Assembly (NCBI GenBank): GCA_031552735.1
Contig: JAVBMF010000006.1
Span: 1-64,000, forward strand
Reading direction: 5' to 3'
Length of the DNA stretch: 64,000 bases
DNA from: JAVBUY01 sp031552735
GTDB taxonomy: Bacteria; Bacillota; Clostridia; Christensenellales; Aristaeellaceae
In this document: in pieces, positions 33,031 through 41,816 of the stretch
Layout: the number at the start of each line of letters is the position of its first letter
How positions within the stretch are numbered: the first letter of the stretch is position 1
The notes under the pieces: model-generated
Seen by the model: only the letters and a program-made list of their open reading frames with translations
The model's database searches: none
What the model was told of the DNA's origin: nothing
Made by a program: the position numbers and the translations under genes

Positions 33031-34485
33031 ATGACATTGGCGGAATTGGTTCAGGGATTGCCGGAGCAAGTGGCGCTGCATGGCGACGACTCGGTGCGCA
33101 TCGCGGCACTGCAAGCCGACTCGCGCAAGGCCACCGATCATGGGCTGTTCTTTTGCATCCCGGGCGGGAATATGGACGCGCACAACTTCGCGCAGCAGGC
33201 GGTGGATAACGGATGCGTCGCGCTGGTGGTCGAGCGCCACCTGCCGCATGTCGCCGTGCCGCAAGTGCAGGTCACCGATGTGCGCGCGGCGATGTCGCGC
33301 ATTGCCGCGACGTTCTACGGTCATCCGGCCGATCAACTGAAGATGGTGGGCGTCACCGGCACGAAGGGCAAAACCACCACCAGCTATCTGGTCAAGGCGA
33401 TCTGCGAGAAAGCGGGCTATACCTGTGGCCTGATCGGAACGACCGGCAACATGATTGGCAACGATATGTTGGAAGGCACGCTGACCACGCCCGACCCGAT
33501 TGACTTGCAACGCGTGCTGCGCCAAATGGCTGACGCGGGCGTGCGCGTAGTGGTGATGGAGGTATCGGCGCACGCGCTGGCGCTGCGCAAACTGGTGGGC
33601 ATGCGCTTTGAGGCGTCGGCCTATACCAACCTGTCGCAGGATCACCTGGACTACTTTGGCACGATGGAGAACTATCTGGAGGCCAAGCGGCTGCTGTTTG
33701 TCGATGGCCTGACGGTCAATGCCGCGTACAATGTGGACGAGGAGACCTCCAAACGCATTTTTGACGGCAGCGGTATTCCGGCGGTTACCTATGGCATACG
33801 CGCCAACGCGGACCTTTTCGCTCGCGATATTGAGATTTCGGAGGACGGCGTGGCGTTTGAACTGCACCTGCGCAATGTGGAGAAGGTAGAAGTCAACTTG
33901 CAACTGACCGGCATGTTTAATGTATACAACGCGCTGGCCGCCGCTTCGCTGGCGATGATTCTGGGCATTGAGATGCCGGTGATCAAAGCCGGGCTCGAGT
34001 CTGTGCGCACGGTGCCCGGTCGTGTGGAGGTGCTGAACACGCACACCGCGTACCGCGTGATATTGGACTACTCACATTCGCCAGACGCGCTGGAGAACAT
34101 CCTGCGCACGGTGCGCGAGTTTACGCGCGGCCGCGTAATCGCGCTGTTTGGCTGCGGTGGCGACCGTGACCAGGCCAAGCGGCCGCTGATGGGACAGATC
34201 GGCGGCGAGCTGGCAGATTTCTGTGTGTTGACCAGCGACAATCCGCGCCGCGAGGATCCGTACATGATCCTAGCCAGCGTAGAAGAGGGTATCCGCAAAA
34301 CGGACGGCAGCTATGTGGTGATCGAGAACCGCCGCGCGGCCATCAAGCACGCAATGAACATGGCCAAGGAAGGCGACGTCATCGTCTTGGCCGGCAAGGG
34401 ACACGAGACCTATCAGGAAATCTGCGGCGTGAAGCACCCGTTCGACGAAAAAGTAGTGGTGCAGGAACTGCTGCGCGAGATGTAA
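33031..34485 (+). CDS. murE: UDP-N-acetylmuramoyl-tripeptide synthetase MurE
   Basis: A cytoplasmic Mur ligase of 484 residues that adds the third amino acid to UDP-MurNAc-L-Ala-D-Glu. The ATP site is GVTGTKGKTTT (~109-119). The specificity motif is DNPR (in TSDNPRREDP), which points to meso-diaminopimelate rather than lysine. The Lys to be carbamylated is in the usual position in NYLEAKRLLF. AAGGGGG precedes ATG 33031. murF, its usual neighbour, is absent and mraY follows at once. Confidence 0.95.
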   Translation: MTLAELVQGLPEQVALHGDDSVRIAALQADSRKATDHGLFFCIPGGNMDAHNFAQQAVDNGCVALVVERHLPHVAVPQVQVTDVRAAMSRIAATFYGHPADQLKMVGVTGTKGKTTTSYLVKAICEKAGYTCGLIGTTGNMIGNDMLEGTLTTPDPIDLQRVLRQMADAGVRVVVMEVSAHALALRKLVGMRFEASAYTNLSQDHLDYFGTMENYLEAKRLLFVDGLTVNAAYNVDEETSKRIFDGSGIPAVTYGIRANADLFARDIEISEDGVAFELHLRNVEKVEVNLQLTGMFNVYNALAAASLAMILGIEMPVIKAGLESVRTVPGRVEVLNTHTAYRVILDYSHSPDALENILRTVREFTRGRVIALFGCGGDRDQAKRPLMGQIGGELADFCVLTSDNPRREDPYMILASVEEGIRKTDGSYVVIENRRAAIKHAMNMAKEGDVIVLAGKGHETYQEICGVKHPFDEKVVVQELLREM

Positions 34486-34510
34486 CAACGACAGAGGAGT
34501 TGGATGAGCC

Positions 34511-35512
34511 ATGCAAAGGATGATTTGGGCGGTCATCATCGCGTTCCTCGGTTCGCTGGCGCTGGGCCCGGTGCTGCTGCCGGTGCTGCGCAAGCTGAAA
34601 TTCGGGCAGCACGTGTATGAGCTTGCGCCGGAATCGCACCAGAAAAAGCAAGGCGTGCCCACTATGGGCGGCTGGATGATTTGTTTGATCAGCGTCTTGG
34701 TGGCAGTCGTGCTGCACATTGGCGGCTGGGACGTGCGCACCGACATGATGTTGGCGGCGCTGTTGTTCGCGCTGGGCAACCTGTTCATTGGTTTTGCCGA
34801 CGACATGACCAAGATCCGCCGCAAGAACAACAAGGGCCTATCCGAGATGCAGAAAACCGTTGCACAGGTCATTCTGGGACTGGCCTTCGCGGTGTATTGC
34901 TACGCGCATCCTGATGTGGGGCCCAGCGTCATTGTTCCGTTCTTCGGTGTGGAATGGAACCTGGGCTGGTTCTATATCCCGGCTGCCACGCTGGTGATCT
35001 TTGCCACCACCAACAGCGCCAATCTGCTCGATGGGCTGGATGGGTTGCTGGGCTCTGTGGCGCTGGTGGATTTCGCTACCTTCGGCCTGCTGGCGATGTT
35101 CGCCGCCGGGGCTGCCATCGGCGCGGCGACGAACATGACCAACCTCGCGGTGCTGTGCTGCGCCATTGCCGGATCGTGCATGGGCTTTCTGCGCTTTAAT
35201 ATTTTTCCCGCCCGCGTGTTTATGGGGGACACCGGTTCGATGTATATTGGCGGCGCGGTGGTGGCGATAGCGTTGCTGCTGCGTCTGCCGCTGCTGATTC
35301 CCATCGCTTGCTTCTGCATGATGATCTCGATCCTGTCGGTGTTCATCCAGCGCATGTACTACAAAGCGACGCACGGCAAGCGCATCTTCAAGATGTCCCC
35401 GATTCACCATCACTTCGAGCTGTCCGGCGTGCCGGAGAGCAAAATCGTGGCCATGTACACGATCGTGACCGTCATCCTGTGCCTGCTCAGCCTGTTGAGC
35501 GTGGCAGGATAA
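34511..35512 (+). CDS. mraY: phospho-MurNAc-pentapeptide transferase MraY
   Basis: A polytopic membrane enzyme of 333 residues with about ten helices. It attaches phospho-MurNAc-pentapeptide to undecaprenyl phosphate, giving lipid I. Key motifs are GVPTMGG (~48-54), the Asp-rich GFADDMTKI, the NSANLLDGLDGL loop, MGDTGS and the C-terminal HHHFE. An AGAGGAG site lies ahead of the start, 25 bases after murE. Confidence 0.97.
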   Translation: MQRMIWAVIIAFLGSLALGPVLLPVLRKLKFGQHVYELAPESHQKKQGVPTMGGWMICLISVLVAVVLHIGGWDVRTDMMLAALLFALGNLFIGFADDMTKIRRKNNKGLSEMQKTVAQVILGLAFAVYCYAHPDVGPSVIVPFFGVEWNLGWFYIPAATLVIFATTNSANLLDGLDGLLGSVALVDFATFGLLAMFAAGAAIGAATNMTNLAVLCCAIAGSCMGFLRFNIFPARVFMGDTGSMYIGGAVVAIALLLRLPLLIPIACFCMMISILSVFIQRMYYKATHGKRIFKMSPIHHHFELSGVPESKIVAMYTIVTVILCLLSLLSVAG

Positions 35513-35554
35513 ACGATTGTCTTCATCACGTATACACATACAGGAGCGTGCGCT

Positions 35555-36931
35555 ATGGGCAAGTTGGACTGGCAAGGCAAGCGGGTTTTGGTGGTCGGTA
35601 TGGCGCGCAGCGGGGTAGCTGCCGCGCATCTGTTGGCGCGCCAAGGTGCGATGCCACTGATTTGTGATGACAAGACGCGAGAGCAGTTGGGTCCCGCGAT
35701 GGACGAACTGTCCGGCATATCCTGCGAATGGCATCTGGGGGAGAACCCCAGCGCACTGATAGACCAAAGCGACGCGGTGGTGATCAGCCCAGGCGTGCCG
35801 ATTCAAGCGCCGTTTATCGAAGCCGCCAGGCAAAAAGGTATCCCGGTCATTGGTGAGCTGGAGTTGGGCTATCAATTGCTGGAAGGCACAGTGGTGGCCA
35901 TCACCGGCACCAATGGCAAGACCACGACCACCACGCTGGTTGGCGCGATCTGCAAGAATGCCGGGCGGCTGACCTATGTGGCGGGCAATATTGGCTATCC
36001 GCTGACCGCCGTGGCGGGGCACAGTCACCCGGAGGATGTGGTAGTGGTCGAGGTATCGTCGTTTCAGTGCGAGAGCATCGACACCTTCCGGCCTGATGTG
36101 GCGGCAGTGCTCAACATCACCGAGGATCACCTGAACCGCCACGGCACCATGCGCGCATACATCGGCACGAAGCGGCGTATCTTTGAGCGGCAAACCGGTG
36201 AACAGGTCGCGGTGTTCAACTGGGACGATCCCGAGTGCCGGGAGATGGCAAAGGGGCTGTCCGCGCGGGTGATGTGGTTTTCCCGCAAAGAACCGGTGCC
36301 CGAGGGCGCGTATGTGCAGGACGGTGAAGTAATTGTGGCGCAGCGGGATATGCCGCCGAAGGCGCTGTGCCCGATCGATGAAATCAAGATTCCCGGCGCA
36401 CACAATTTGGAGAACGCGCTGGCTGCCACCGTGATGACTGTGGCGCTGGGGGTGCCATTGCCGGTGATTCGGCACACGCTGCGCACCTTTGAAGGCGTGG
36501 AACACCGCATTGAGTTTGTGCGCGAGGTGGACGGCGTGCGCTATATCAACGACAGCAAAGGCACCAATGTGGACGCGACGCTCAAGGCGGTAGAGGCCAT
36601 GCGCGCACCAACCGTGCTGCTGGCGGGCGGCAGTGACAAAGGCATCGACTTTGCGCCGCTGGCCATGGCGATCAAGAACCGGCCGATGATTGGGCAGGTT
36701 GTGCTAATCGGCGAAACTGCACCGAAGATTGCCTCGGCGCTCGAGGCTGTTGGATACAAAAGCTACGTGCATGCGGGATCGGACATGCGGGAAGCGGTCA
36801 ACAAGTGTCGGGAGTCGGCGCAACCAGGTTGGAATGTGCTGCTATCCCCGGCCTGTGCCAGCTTTGACATGTTCAAAGATTACGAGCACCGGGGCGAAGT
36901 ATTCAAGCAGCTGGTTCAAGGCCTGCATTGA
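35555..36931 (+). CDS. murD: UDP-N-acetylmuramoylalanine-D-glutamate ligase MurD
   Basis: A Mur ligase of 458 residues that adds D-Glu to UDP-MurNAc-L-Ala. The N-terminal nucleotide-binding fold (VLVVGMARSGVAAA) is followed by the ATP site ITGTNGKTTTT (~113-123), LNITEDHLNRHG, and the C-terminal domain with NDSKGTNVDATLKAV and LAGGSDKG. GGAGCG is found eight bases ahead. It is in the same transcription unit as mraY and ftsW. Confidence 0.97.
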   Translation: MGKLDWQGKRVLVVGMARSGVAAAHLLARQGAMPLICDDKTREQLGPAMDELSGISCEWHLGENPSALIDQSDAVVISPGVPIQAPFIEAARQKGIPVIGELELGYQLLEGTVVAITGTNGKTTTTTLVGAICKNAGRLTYVAGNIGYPLTAVAGHSHPEDVVVVEVSSFQCESIDTFRPDVAAVLNITEDHLNRHGTMRAYIGTKRRIFERQTGEQVAVFNWDDPECREMAKGLSARVMWFSRKEPVPEGAYVQDGEVIVAQRDMPPKALCPIDEIKIPGAHNLENALAATVMTVALGVPLPVIRHTLRTFEGVEHRIEFVREVDGVRYINDSKGTNVDATLKAVEAMRAPTVLLAGGSDKGIDFAPLAMAIKNRPMIGQVVLIGETAPKIASALEAVGYKSYVHAGSDMREAVNKCRESAQPGWNVLLSPACASFDMFKDYEHRGEVFKQLVQGLH

Positions 36932-36962
36932 GTTCTCCCCGTGTGCCGGGGAGGCGACAGGG

Positions 36963-38120
36963 ATGGTTTCTCGGACAACTTGTGCGTCGCAAACGAAAGC
37001 GGCAGCCCCTGAGCATCCGCGCCGTCCGGTGGACGGCACATTGGTGATGCTGATGGTGCTGTTGCTTTTGTTCGGACTGGTGGTGCTGTTTAGCGCCACT
37101 TATTACGCGGCGCAGGATCATGGCGACGCGCTGAGCGCGGTGAAAAAGCAGCTAGTTGGTATCGCCATCGGTGCGGTGCTGTGCGTTATCTGCGCGCGCA
37201 TTCCGACCCGCGTGTATCGCGATCCACGTCTGATTTGGGCGCTTTTGATCGCCAGTTTTGTGCTGCTGATCCTAGTGCTTGTGCCGGGCATTGGCATGTA
37301 TGTAAACGGTTCGCGGCGCTGGCTGGTGGTGGCAGGCATGAGCTTTCAACCGTCGGAATTTGCGAAATTTGCGATGGTGCTGTTCATGGCGCACGCACTG
37401 ACCACACGCGGCAGCAAGGTGCGCAGGCTGGTAACCGGTGTGCTGCCGCTGCTAATGATCCCTGGACTGATGTTTCTGCTGATCCTTGAACAACCCAACC
37501 TGTCAACCGGGGGCAGCATCGTCATTGTCGCGATCCTGATGGTGATGATGGCCGGTGCGCGTTGGCCGCATTTGGGGCTGCTAGGGTTAGCGGGCGCGGT
37601 GGTGGGGATGGGCTACGCGTGGAGCGCGCCTTACCGTCGCGAACGCCTGCTGTCCTTCCGTGATCCCTTTGCCAAGATGAGCGACGAGGGCTACCAGCTC
37701 TCGCAGTCGCTGATCGCGTTCGGTTCGGGCGGCCTGTTTGGTCAGGGGCTGGGTGCCGGGCGTCAGAAGTTTGCCTACCTGCCGTACCCGGAGTCGGACT
37801 TCATCTTCGCCATTGTCGGCGAAGACTTTGGCTGGGTAGGCTGCGTGGCGGTGATTGCGCTGTTTTGCGCGTTCATCTTTGTGGGGCTTCGCATCGCCTT
37901 GCGCTGCCCGGACCGGCACAGCTGCCTGCTGGCAGCGGGCATCACCACCATGATCGGCATGCAGGCGTTCATTAACATCGGTGTTGTGGTGGGTATCCTG
38001 CCCACAACCGGTCTGCCGCTGCCTTTTTTCAGCGCGGGCGGCACATCGGTGTCGATTATGATGGCGGCAGTCGGCGTGCTGCTCAATGTATCACGCAGCG
38101 CCGACCGCATGATTCAGTAG
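36963..38120 (+). CDS. ftsW: lipid II polymerase FtsW (SEDS family)
   Basis: An integral membrane glycosyltransferase of 385 residues with about ten helices. It polymerises glycan strands at the septum together with the class B PBP. Conserved SEDS motifs are seen: GSRRWLVVAGMSFQPSEFAKF, the loop YRRERLLSFRDPF, SLIAFGSGGLFGQGLG and the end TTGLPLPFFSAGGTS. GGGGAGG lies eight bases before ATG 36963, just after murD; the longer frame reaching into murD is rejected. Confidence 0.95.
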   Translation: MVSRTTCASQTKAAAPEHPRRPVDGTLVMLMVLLLLFGLVVLFSATYYAAQDHGDALSAVKKQLVGIAIGAVLCVICARIPTRVYRDPRLIWALLIASFVLLILVLVPGIGMYVNGSRRWLVVAGMSFQPSEFAKFAMVLFMAHALTTRGSKVRRLVTGVLPLLMIPGLMFLLILEQPNLSTGGSIVIVAILMVMMAGARWPHLGLLGLAGAVVGMGYAWSAPYRRERLLSFRDPFAKMSDEGYQLSQSLIAFGSGGLFGQGLGAGRQKFAYLPYPESDFIFAIVGEDFGWVGCVAVIALFCAFIFVGLRIALRCPDRHSCLLAAGITTMIGMQAFINIGVVVGILPTTGLPLPFFSAGGTSVSIMMAAVGVLLNVSRSADRMIQ

Positions 38121-38186
38121 CAGTTTTTCACACCTTCTCTCCTTTCGCATAGCGTAATAGCGAAGCAAAGGCTTGGAGGTGCGCGC

Positions 38187-39449
38187 ATGCAGCAATTTGA
38201 GATCCAAGGCGGCCGTCGCCTGGAAGGAACCGCTCCGATCCATAGCGCCAAGAATGCCATCCTGCCCATCATGGCGGCCAGCATCCTCGCGGACGACCCG
38301 GTCACCCTACTCGATTGCCCACACATCACCGATGCGGACAACATGCTGTCCATTGTCGAAACGCTGGGCTGCGCAACAAAGCGCGTTGGCGCTGACGCGA
38401 TCATCGACCCGACACCCATGGATGGATGGACCATGCCGGAAGGTCTGGCAAAAAAGCTGCGCTCGTCGATTTTCATGATGGGACCGATTCTGGGGCGCTG
38501 GCGCAAAGCCGTGGTCACACATCCCGGGGGATGCGAGATTGGTCTGCGGCCGATCGACTTACATATCAAAGGGCTGAGCTGTCTGGGCGTCACGTTTGTG
38601 GAAGAAGGCGACCAAATCCTATGCGATGGCAGCAACATGCGCGGCGGGGACGTACACTTTGACTATCCCAGCGTCGGCGCGACCGAGAACGTCATGATGG
38701 CTGCCGCGCTTTCGCCGGGCACGACCACCATCAGCAACGCCGCGCGCGAGCCGGAGATCGTTGATCTGCAACGATTCATGAACACCATGGGCGCGAAGGT
38801 GCATGGGGCGGGCACGCACACCATTGTCATTGAAGGCGTGCGTGCGCTGCACGGTGCGACCTACCGACCGATCTCCGACCGCATTGTGGCGGGAACGCTG
38901 CTGGCCGCTGGCGCGATCACCGGCGGGGAAATCACGCTGACCAATGTGCGCATGCAGGAATTGGTAGCGGTGATCGCGAAACTTCGGGACATGGGCTGCG
39001 AACTGGACGCGGAGCAAAATGCGATCAACCTGCGCGCGCCCAAAAGGCTGAAAACCTTTGGTCAGTTGCAGACACAGCCGCACCCGGGTTTTCCCACCGA
39101 TATGCAGGTGCAAATGCTGGCGCTGGCGCTGGTGGCCGAGGGCACTTCCATCATTACCGAGAACGTATTCGAGAACCGATTCGCGCACGCGGCTGATTTT
39201 ATCCGCATGGGCGCCGATATTGTGGTGCACGACCGCACGGCCATCATTCGCGGTGTGGAACGCTTGCACGCCGCCAGATCCATGGCGCGCGATCTGCGCG
39301 GCGGCGCGGGCCTGGTGTTGGCTGCGCTTGTGGCGCAGGGGACCTCGCGCATCGGCAATGTTGAACTGGTGGATCGCGGCTATGAGGCGCTGGAAGTGAC
39401 GCTGGCTTCGCTGGGCGCGAACATTCGCCGCACCGAAGCGGAACTGTAA
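38187..39449 (+). CDS. murA: UDP-N-acetylglucosamine 1-carboxyvinyltransferase MurA
   Basis: An enzyme of 420 residues, first committed step of peptidoglycan synthesis: phosphoenolpyruvate is added to UDP-GlcNAc. The signature SAKNAILPIMAAS (~18-30) is present, and the catalytic Cys that fosfomycin would attack is in HPGGCEIGLRP. TTGGAGG precedes the start. murG, which normally lies near this point, is missing. Confidence 0.96.
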   Translation: MQQFEIQGGRRLEGTAPIHSAKNAILPIMAASILADDPVTLLDCPHITDADNMLSIVETLGCATKRVGADAIIDPTPMDGWTMPEGLAKKLRSSIFMMGPILGRWRKAVVTHPGGCEIGLRPIDLHIKGLSCLGVTFVEEGDQILCDGSNMRGGDVHFDYPSVGATENVMMAAALSPGTTTISNAAREPEIVDLQRFMNTMGAKVHGAGTHTIVIEGVRALHGATYRPISDRIVAGTLLAAGAITGGEITLTNVRMQELVAVIAKLRDMGCELDAEQNAINLRAPKRLKTFGQLQTQPHPGFPTDMQVQMLALALVAEGTSIITENVFENRFAHAADFIRMGADIVVHDRTAIIRGVERLHAARSMARDLRGGAGLVLAALVAQGTSRIGNVELVDRGYEALEVTLASLGANIRRTEAEL

Positions 39450-39457
39450 CCCCACCG

Positions 39458-39484
39458 GGCATCCGCTGCAGCGCGGCGGATGCC
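39458..39484 (+). other. GC-rich hairpin between murA and divIB
   Basis: A 9-base stem ggcatccgc/gcggatgcc without a T run. It could stabilise mRNA ends or pause transcription within the operon. Confidence 0.4.
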
Positions 39485-39519
39485 TTGGCGCGGGGAGAGA
39501 ATAGGAGCGGGAGGCAATC

Positions 39520-40347
39520 ATGGACAATTTGCGGACAAGTCGGACAAGCCCAAGAAAAAGCCATTCCGGACGCATCGGCGTGCTGGTGGTGTTTGCGGTG
39601 GCGTTCATCGGACTGCTGCTGCTCAGAAATCAAATGTTTGTCGTGCATTCGGTCAGCGTCGAGGGCAACCGCCGGTATACCGCCGAGCAGGTCGTGACCA
39701 TCTCTGGCATCCGCGCGGGGCAGAATGTCTTTTCCCTCAGCGAACAGGAGATCGCGGATAACATCGCAAGGGATCTGTATTTGGTCTTTGACTCGATGTA
39801 CATCAATTACCCAGACCATGTGATTTTGCGCGTGCACGAGCGCGGCCCCAGCGCGGCGCTGAGTTGGCTGGGCGTGCTGGTCATGCTGGACGAGCGTGGT
39901 GTGGTCATGGAAACCACCAATATGCTGGACGACTGGCTGCAAGTACCGATTGTGACCGGCGTCAATGTGACGAGCAGCGATGTGGGACTGCCGCTGCAAA
40001 GCCGCGATCCCAAACAGATCGAGGCGCTGCAAAAAGTGTTAGAGGAGCTCAGCTTGCAGGGTTTTCTTACCAATATCACGGAATTGAATGTGGGAGATCT
40101 GGAGAAACTGTATCTGGTTACGCAGGAAGGCATGAAAGTGGAATTAGGTAATTTGGAAAAGATGGAGGTAAAGATCGGCATTTTGCGCGGTGTGTATGCG
40201 CAGTTGGTGCAGCAGCAGGCGTTGACCGGCACCATCGACGTATCTACCGGAGAATATGCCGACCATCGCGAGCAGATTATCCTGAAAAAAACGTTTGTTC
40301 CAGACCCGACTGTTCAGCCGCGCGCCACCCAGACGCCCAGGCCGTAA
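39520..40347 (+). CDS. divIB: cell division protein DivIB/FtsQ
   Basis: A bitopic protein of 275 residues: short basic cytoplasmic tail, one helix (~19-38), then the POTRA domain starting VHSVSVEGNRRYTAEQVVTISG, and the FtsQ-type beta domain (LDERGVVMETTN). It ends with a Pro/Thr-rich tail. It acts with FtsL and DivIC in the septal complex. GGGAGG lies six bases before ATG. Confidence 0.9.
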   Translation: MDNLRTSRTSPRKSHSGRIGVLVVFAVAFIGLLLLRNQMFVVHSVSVEGNRRYTAEQVVTISGIRAGQNVFSLSEQEIADNIARDLYLVFDSMYINYPDHVILRVHERGPSAALSWLGVLVMLDERGVVMETTNMLDDWLQVPIVTGVNVTSSDVGLPLQSRDPKQIEALQKVLEELSLQGFLTNITELNVGDLEKLYLVTQEGMKVELGNLEKMEVKIGILRGVYAQLVQQQALTGTIDVSTGEYADHREQIILKKTFVPDPTVQPRATQTPRP

Positions 40348-40370
40348 TCCAGAAAATGCCACGAAAAGTG

Positions 40371-40384
40371 TGTGTACATACACA
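40371..40384. promoter_or_regulatory. perfect palindrome upstream of the ftsA promoter
   Basis: TGTGTA-CA-TACACA, a 14-base inverted repeat about 50 bases ahead of the -35 box. It could be an operator; the regulator is unknown. Confidence 0.4.
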
Positions 40385-40432
40385 GATTCCGACAAGACAT
40401 TCCAGAGTTTTCAAGGTTTTTTTGAAAGCTTA

Positions 40433-40461
40433 TTGCATAAATCGTGCAAAAAGGTTAAAAT
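40433..40461 (+). promoter_or_regulatory. sigma-A promoter of ftsA-ftsZ
   Basis: TTGCAT, 17 bases, TAAAAT in an AT-rich gap of ~220 bases between divIB and ftsA, so ftsA-ftsZ can be expressed apart from the upstream cluster. Confidence 0.7.
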
Positions 40462-40593
40462 AGTGTATCTAGGATTATCCTGGTTGGTTTGTGTGCATGC
40501 GTCAAAAAGAGAAAGCAACCATAGGAACAATGCTGGATACCGCGGTACGCGCCGCAAACCGAGGCTTCTGAAATGAACGGGGGTCTGCACGAT

Positions 40594-41775
40594 ATGAAGA
40601 ACCTGGCGGTCGCCATCGATTTCGGCACATCGAAGATCGTTACTTTCGTCGCGGAAAGTGGCAGCTATCATCGGTGTGATATCATTGGCGCTGGCACGGT
40701 AGCGTATGACGGATTCATGGAGGGGTATTGGAACGCACCGGACCTGCTTGATCAGGCAATTCAGGCTTCGATCGCAGATGCGGAGGGAAAATCCCGCAGG
40801 CGCATTCGCGATGTGTATGTCGGCGTTCCGGGCGAGTTCTGCCGCGTGTATGTTTCCGAGGCGCAGGTGCATTTGCAGGGCGCCGACCCGCGTGTCACGC
40901 CGCAGGATGTAGAGCACATCTTTCAGTTGGCCACAGAGGAATTGCAGCCCTTGCGCGGGGTGATCGTGCACCGCAGTCCGGCATGGTTTGCGGTGGACGA
41001 GGGCAAAAAGACCATGGAGCCAATCGGCCTGAAGGGAACGACGCTGCGCGCGCTGGTGTCCTTTGTGGTCGCGGACGAATTTTTTCTTTCGGACATTTCG
41101 CGCCGCATGCAGCAGTTGGGCTATGTGATCAACGGATTCTTTTCCTCTTCGGTAGGACAGGCATTGCTGTACCTGCCGCCTGAGGAGCGTGATCGCGTGT
41201 CGGTGCTCATTGATATCGGCTACCTTTCCACTGAGGTGTTGGCGGTCGAAGGGGACGCGCTGGTGTTCCAGAAAGTCCTGCCCATTGGCGGCGGACAGAT
41301 CAGCGCTGATCTGGCCTTTGGATTAGAAACTTCATTGGTTACAGCGGAGCAGATCAAACGAACGTATTCATTCGAGGAAAATGCGGGCATGAAAATGCCG
41401 GGGATCGCTGATCGCCTGCACGAGGAGTATCCGCATGAGAAGGTGCAGGAAATCTTGGAGCCGCGCGTGGACGAGCTGTGCGAGATGATTAAGGATTGTT
41501 TAGACCACAGCGGCGTGCGCATGGATAGCTGGAGCAATATTTACTTGACCGGCGGTGGGCTGGCGATGATGAATGGCGGTCGCGCGTACCTTTCGGCGCA
41601 ACTTGGCCGCACCGTGCGCGCGCCTGCGCCCAAGGCCGCCAAGTTCAACAGCCCGATCTACTCCAGCGCGCTTGGTTTGATTGATCTGGTGTTTGGTTCG
41701 CTTGAGGCGCAGGAAGATGCGCAAAACATACTGGATCGCGGCGTTTCATTTTTCCGCAATCTACTGAAGGGCTGA
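40594..41775 (+). CDS. ftsA: cell division protein FtsA
   Basis: An actin-like ATPase of 393 residues that tethers FtsZ to the membrane. It begins VAIDFGTSKI (phosphate-1 loop), has a SHS2 insertion (~80-165), the phosphate-2 region VLIDIGYLSTEV and the adenosine motif IYLTGGGLAMM. The C-terminal helix VSFFRNLLKG is amphipathic and fits the membrane-targeting sequence. The start could be ATG 40573 or 40594; the second matches family N-termini and has GGGGGT upstream. ftsZ follows at 41 bases. Confidence 0.9.
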   Translation: MKNLAVAIDFGTSKIVTFVAESGSYHRCDIIGAGTVAYDGFMEGYWNAPDLLDQAIQASIADAEGKSRRRIRDVYVGVPGEFCRVYVSEAQVHLQGADPRVTPQDVEHIFQLATEELQPLRGVIVHRSPAWFAVDEGKKTMEPIGLKGTTLRALVSFVVADEFFLSDISRRMQQLGYVINGFFSSSVGQALLYLPPEERDRVSVLIDIGYLSTEVLAVEGDALVFQKVLPIGGGQISADLAFGLETSLVTAEQIKRTYSFEENAGMKMPGIADRLHEEYPHEKVQEILEPRVDELCEMIKDCLDHSGVRMDSWSNIYLTGGGLAMMNGGRAYLSAQLGRTVRAPAPKAAKFNSPIYSSALGLIDLVFGSLEAQEDAQNILDRGVSFFRNLLKG

Positions 41776-41816
41776 TGGCCCAATTCGCGATGATTGCATA
41801 TTGAGGGGGAAAGCTT

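Noticed and set aside
34838..36505. Minus-strand open frame of 555 codons antisense to mraY and murD
   Set aside because: The opposite strand holds two unmistakable enzymes; the antisense product is His/Arg/Gln-rich with no motif.
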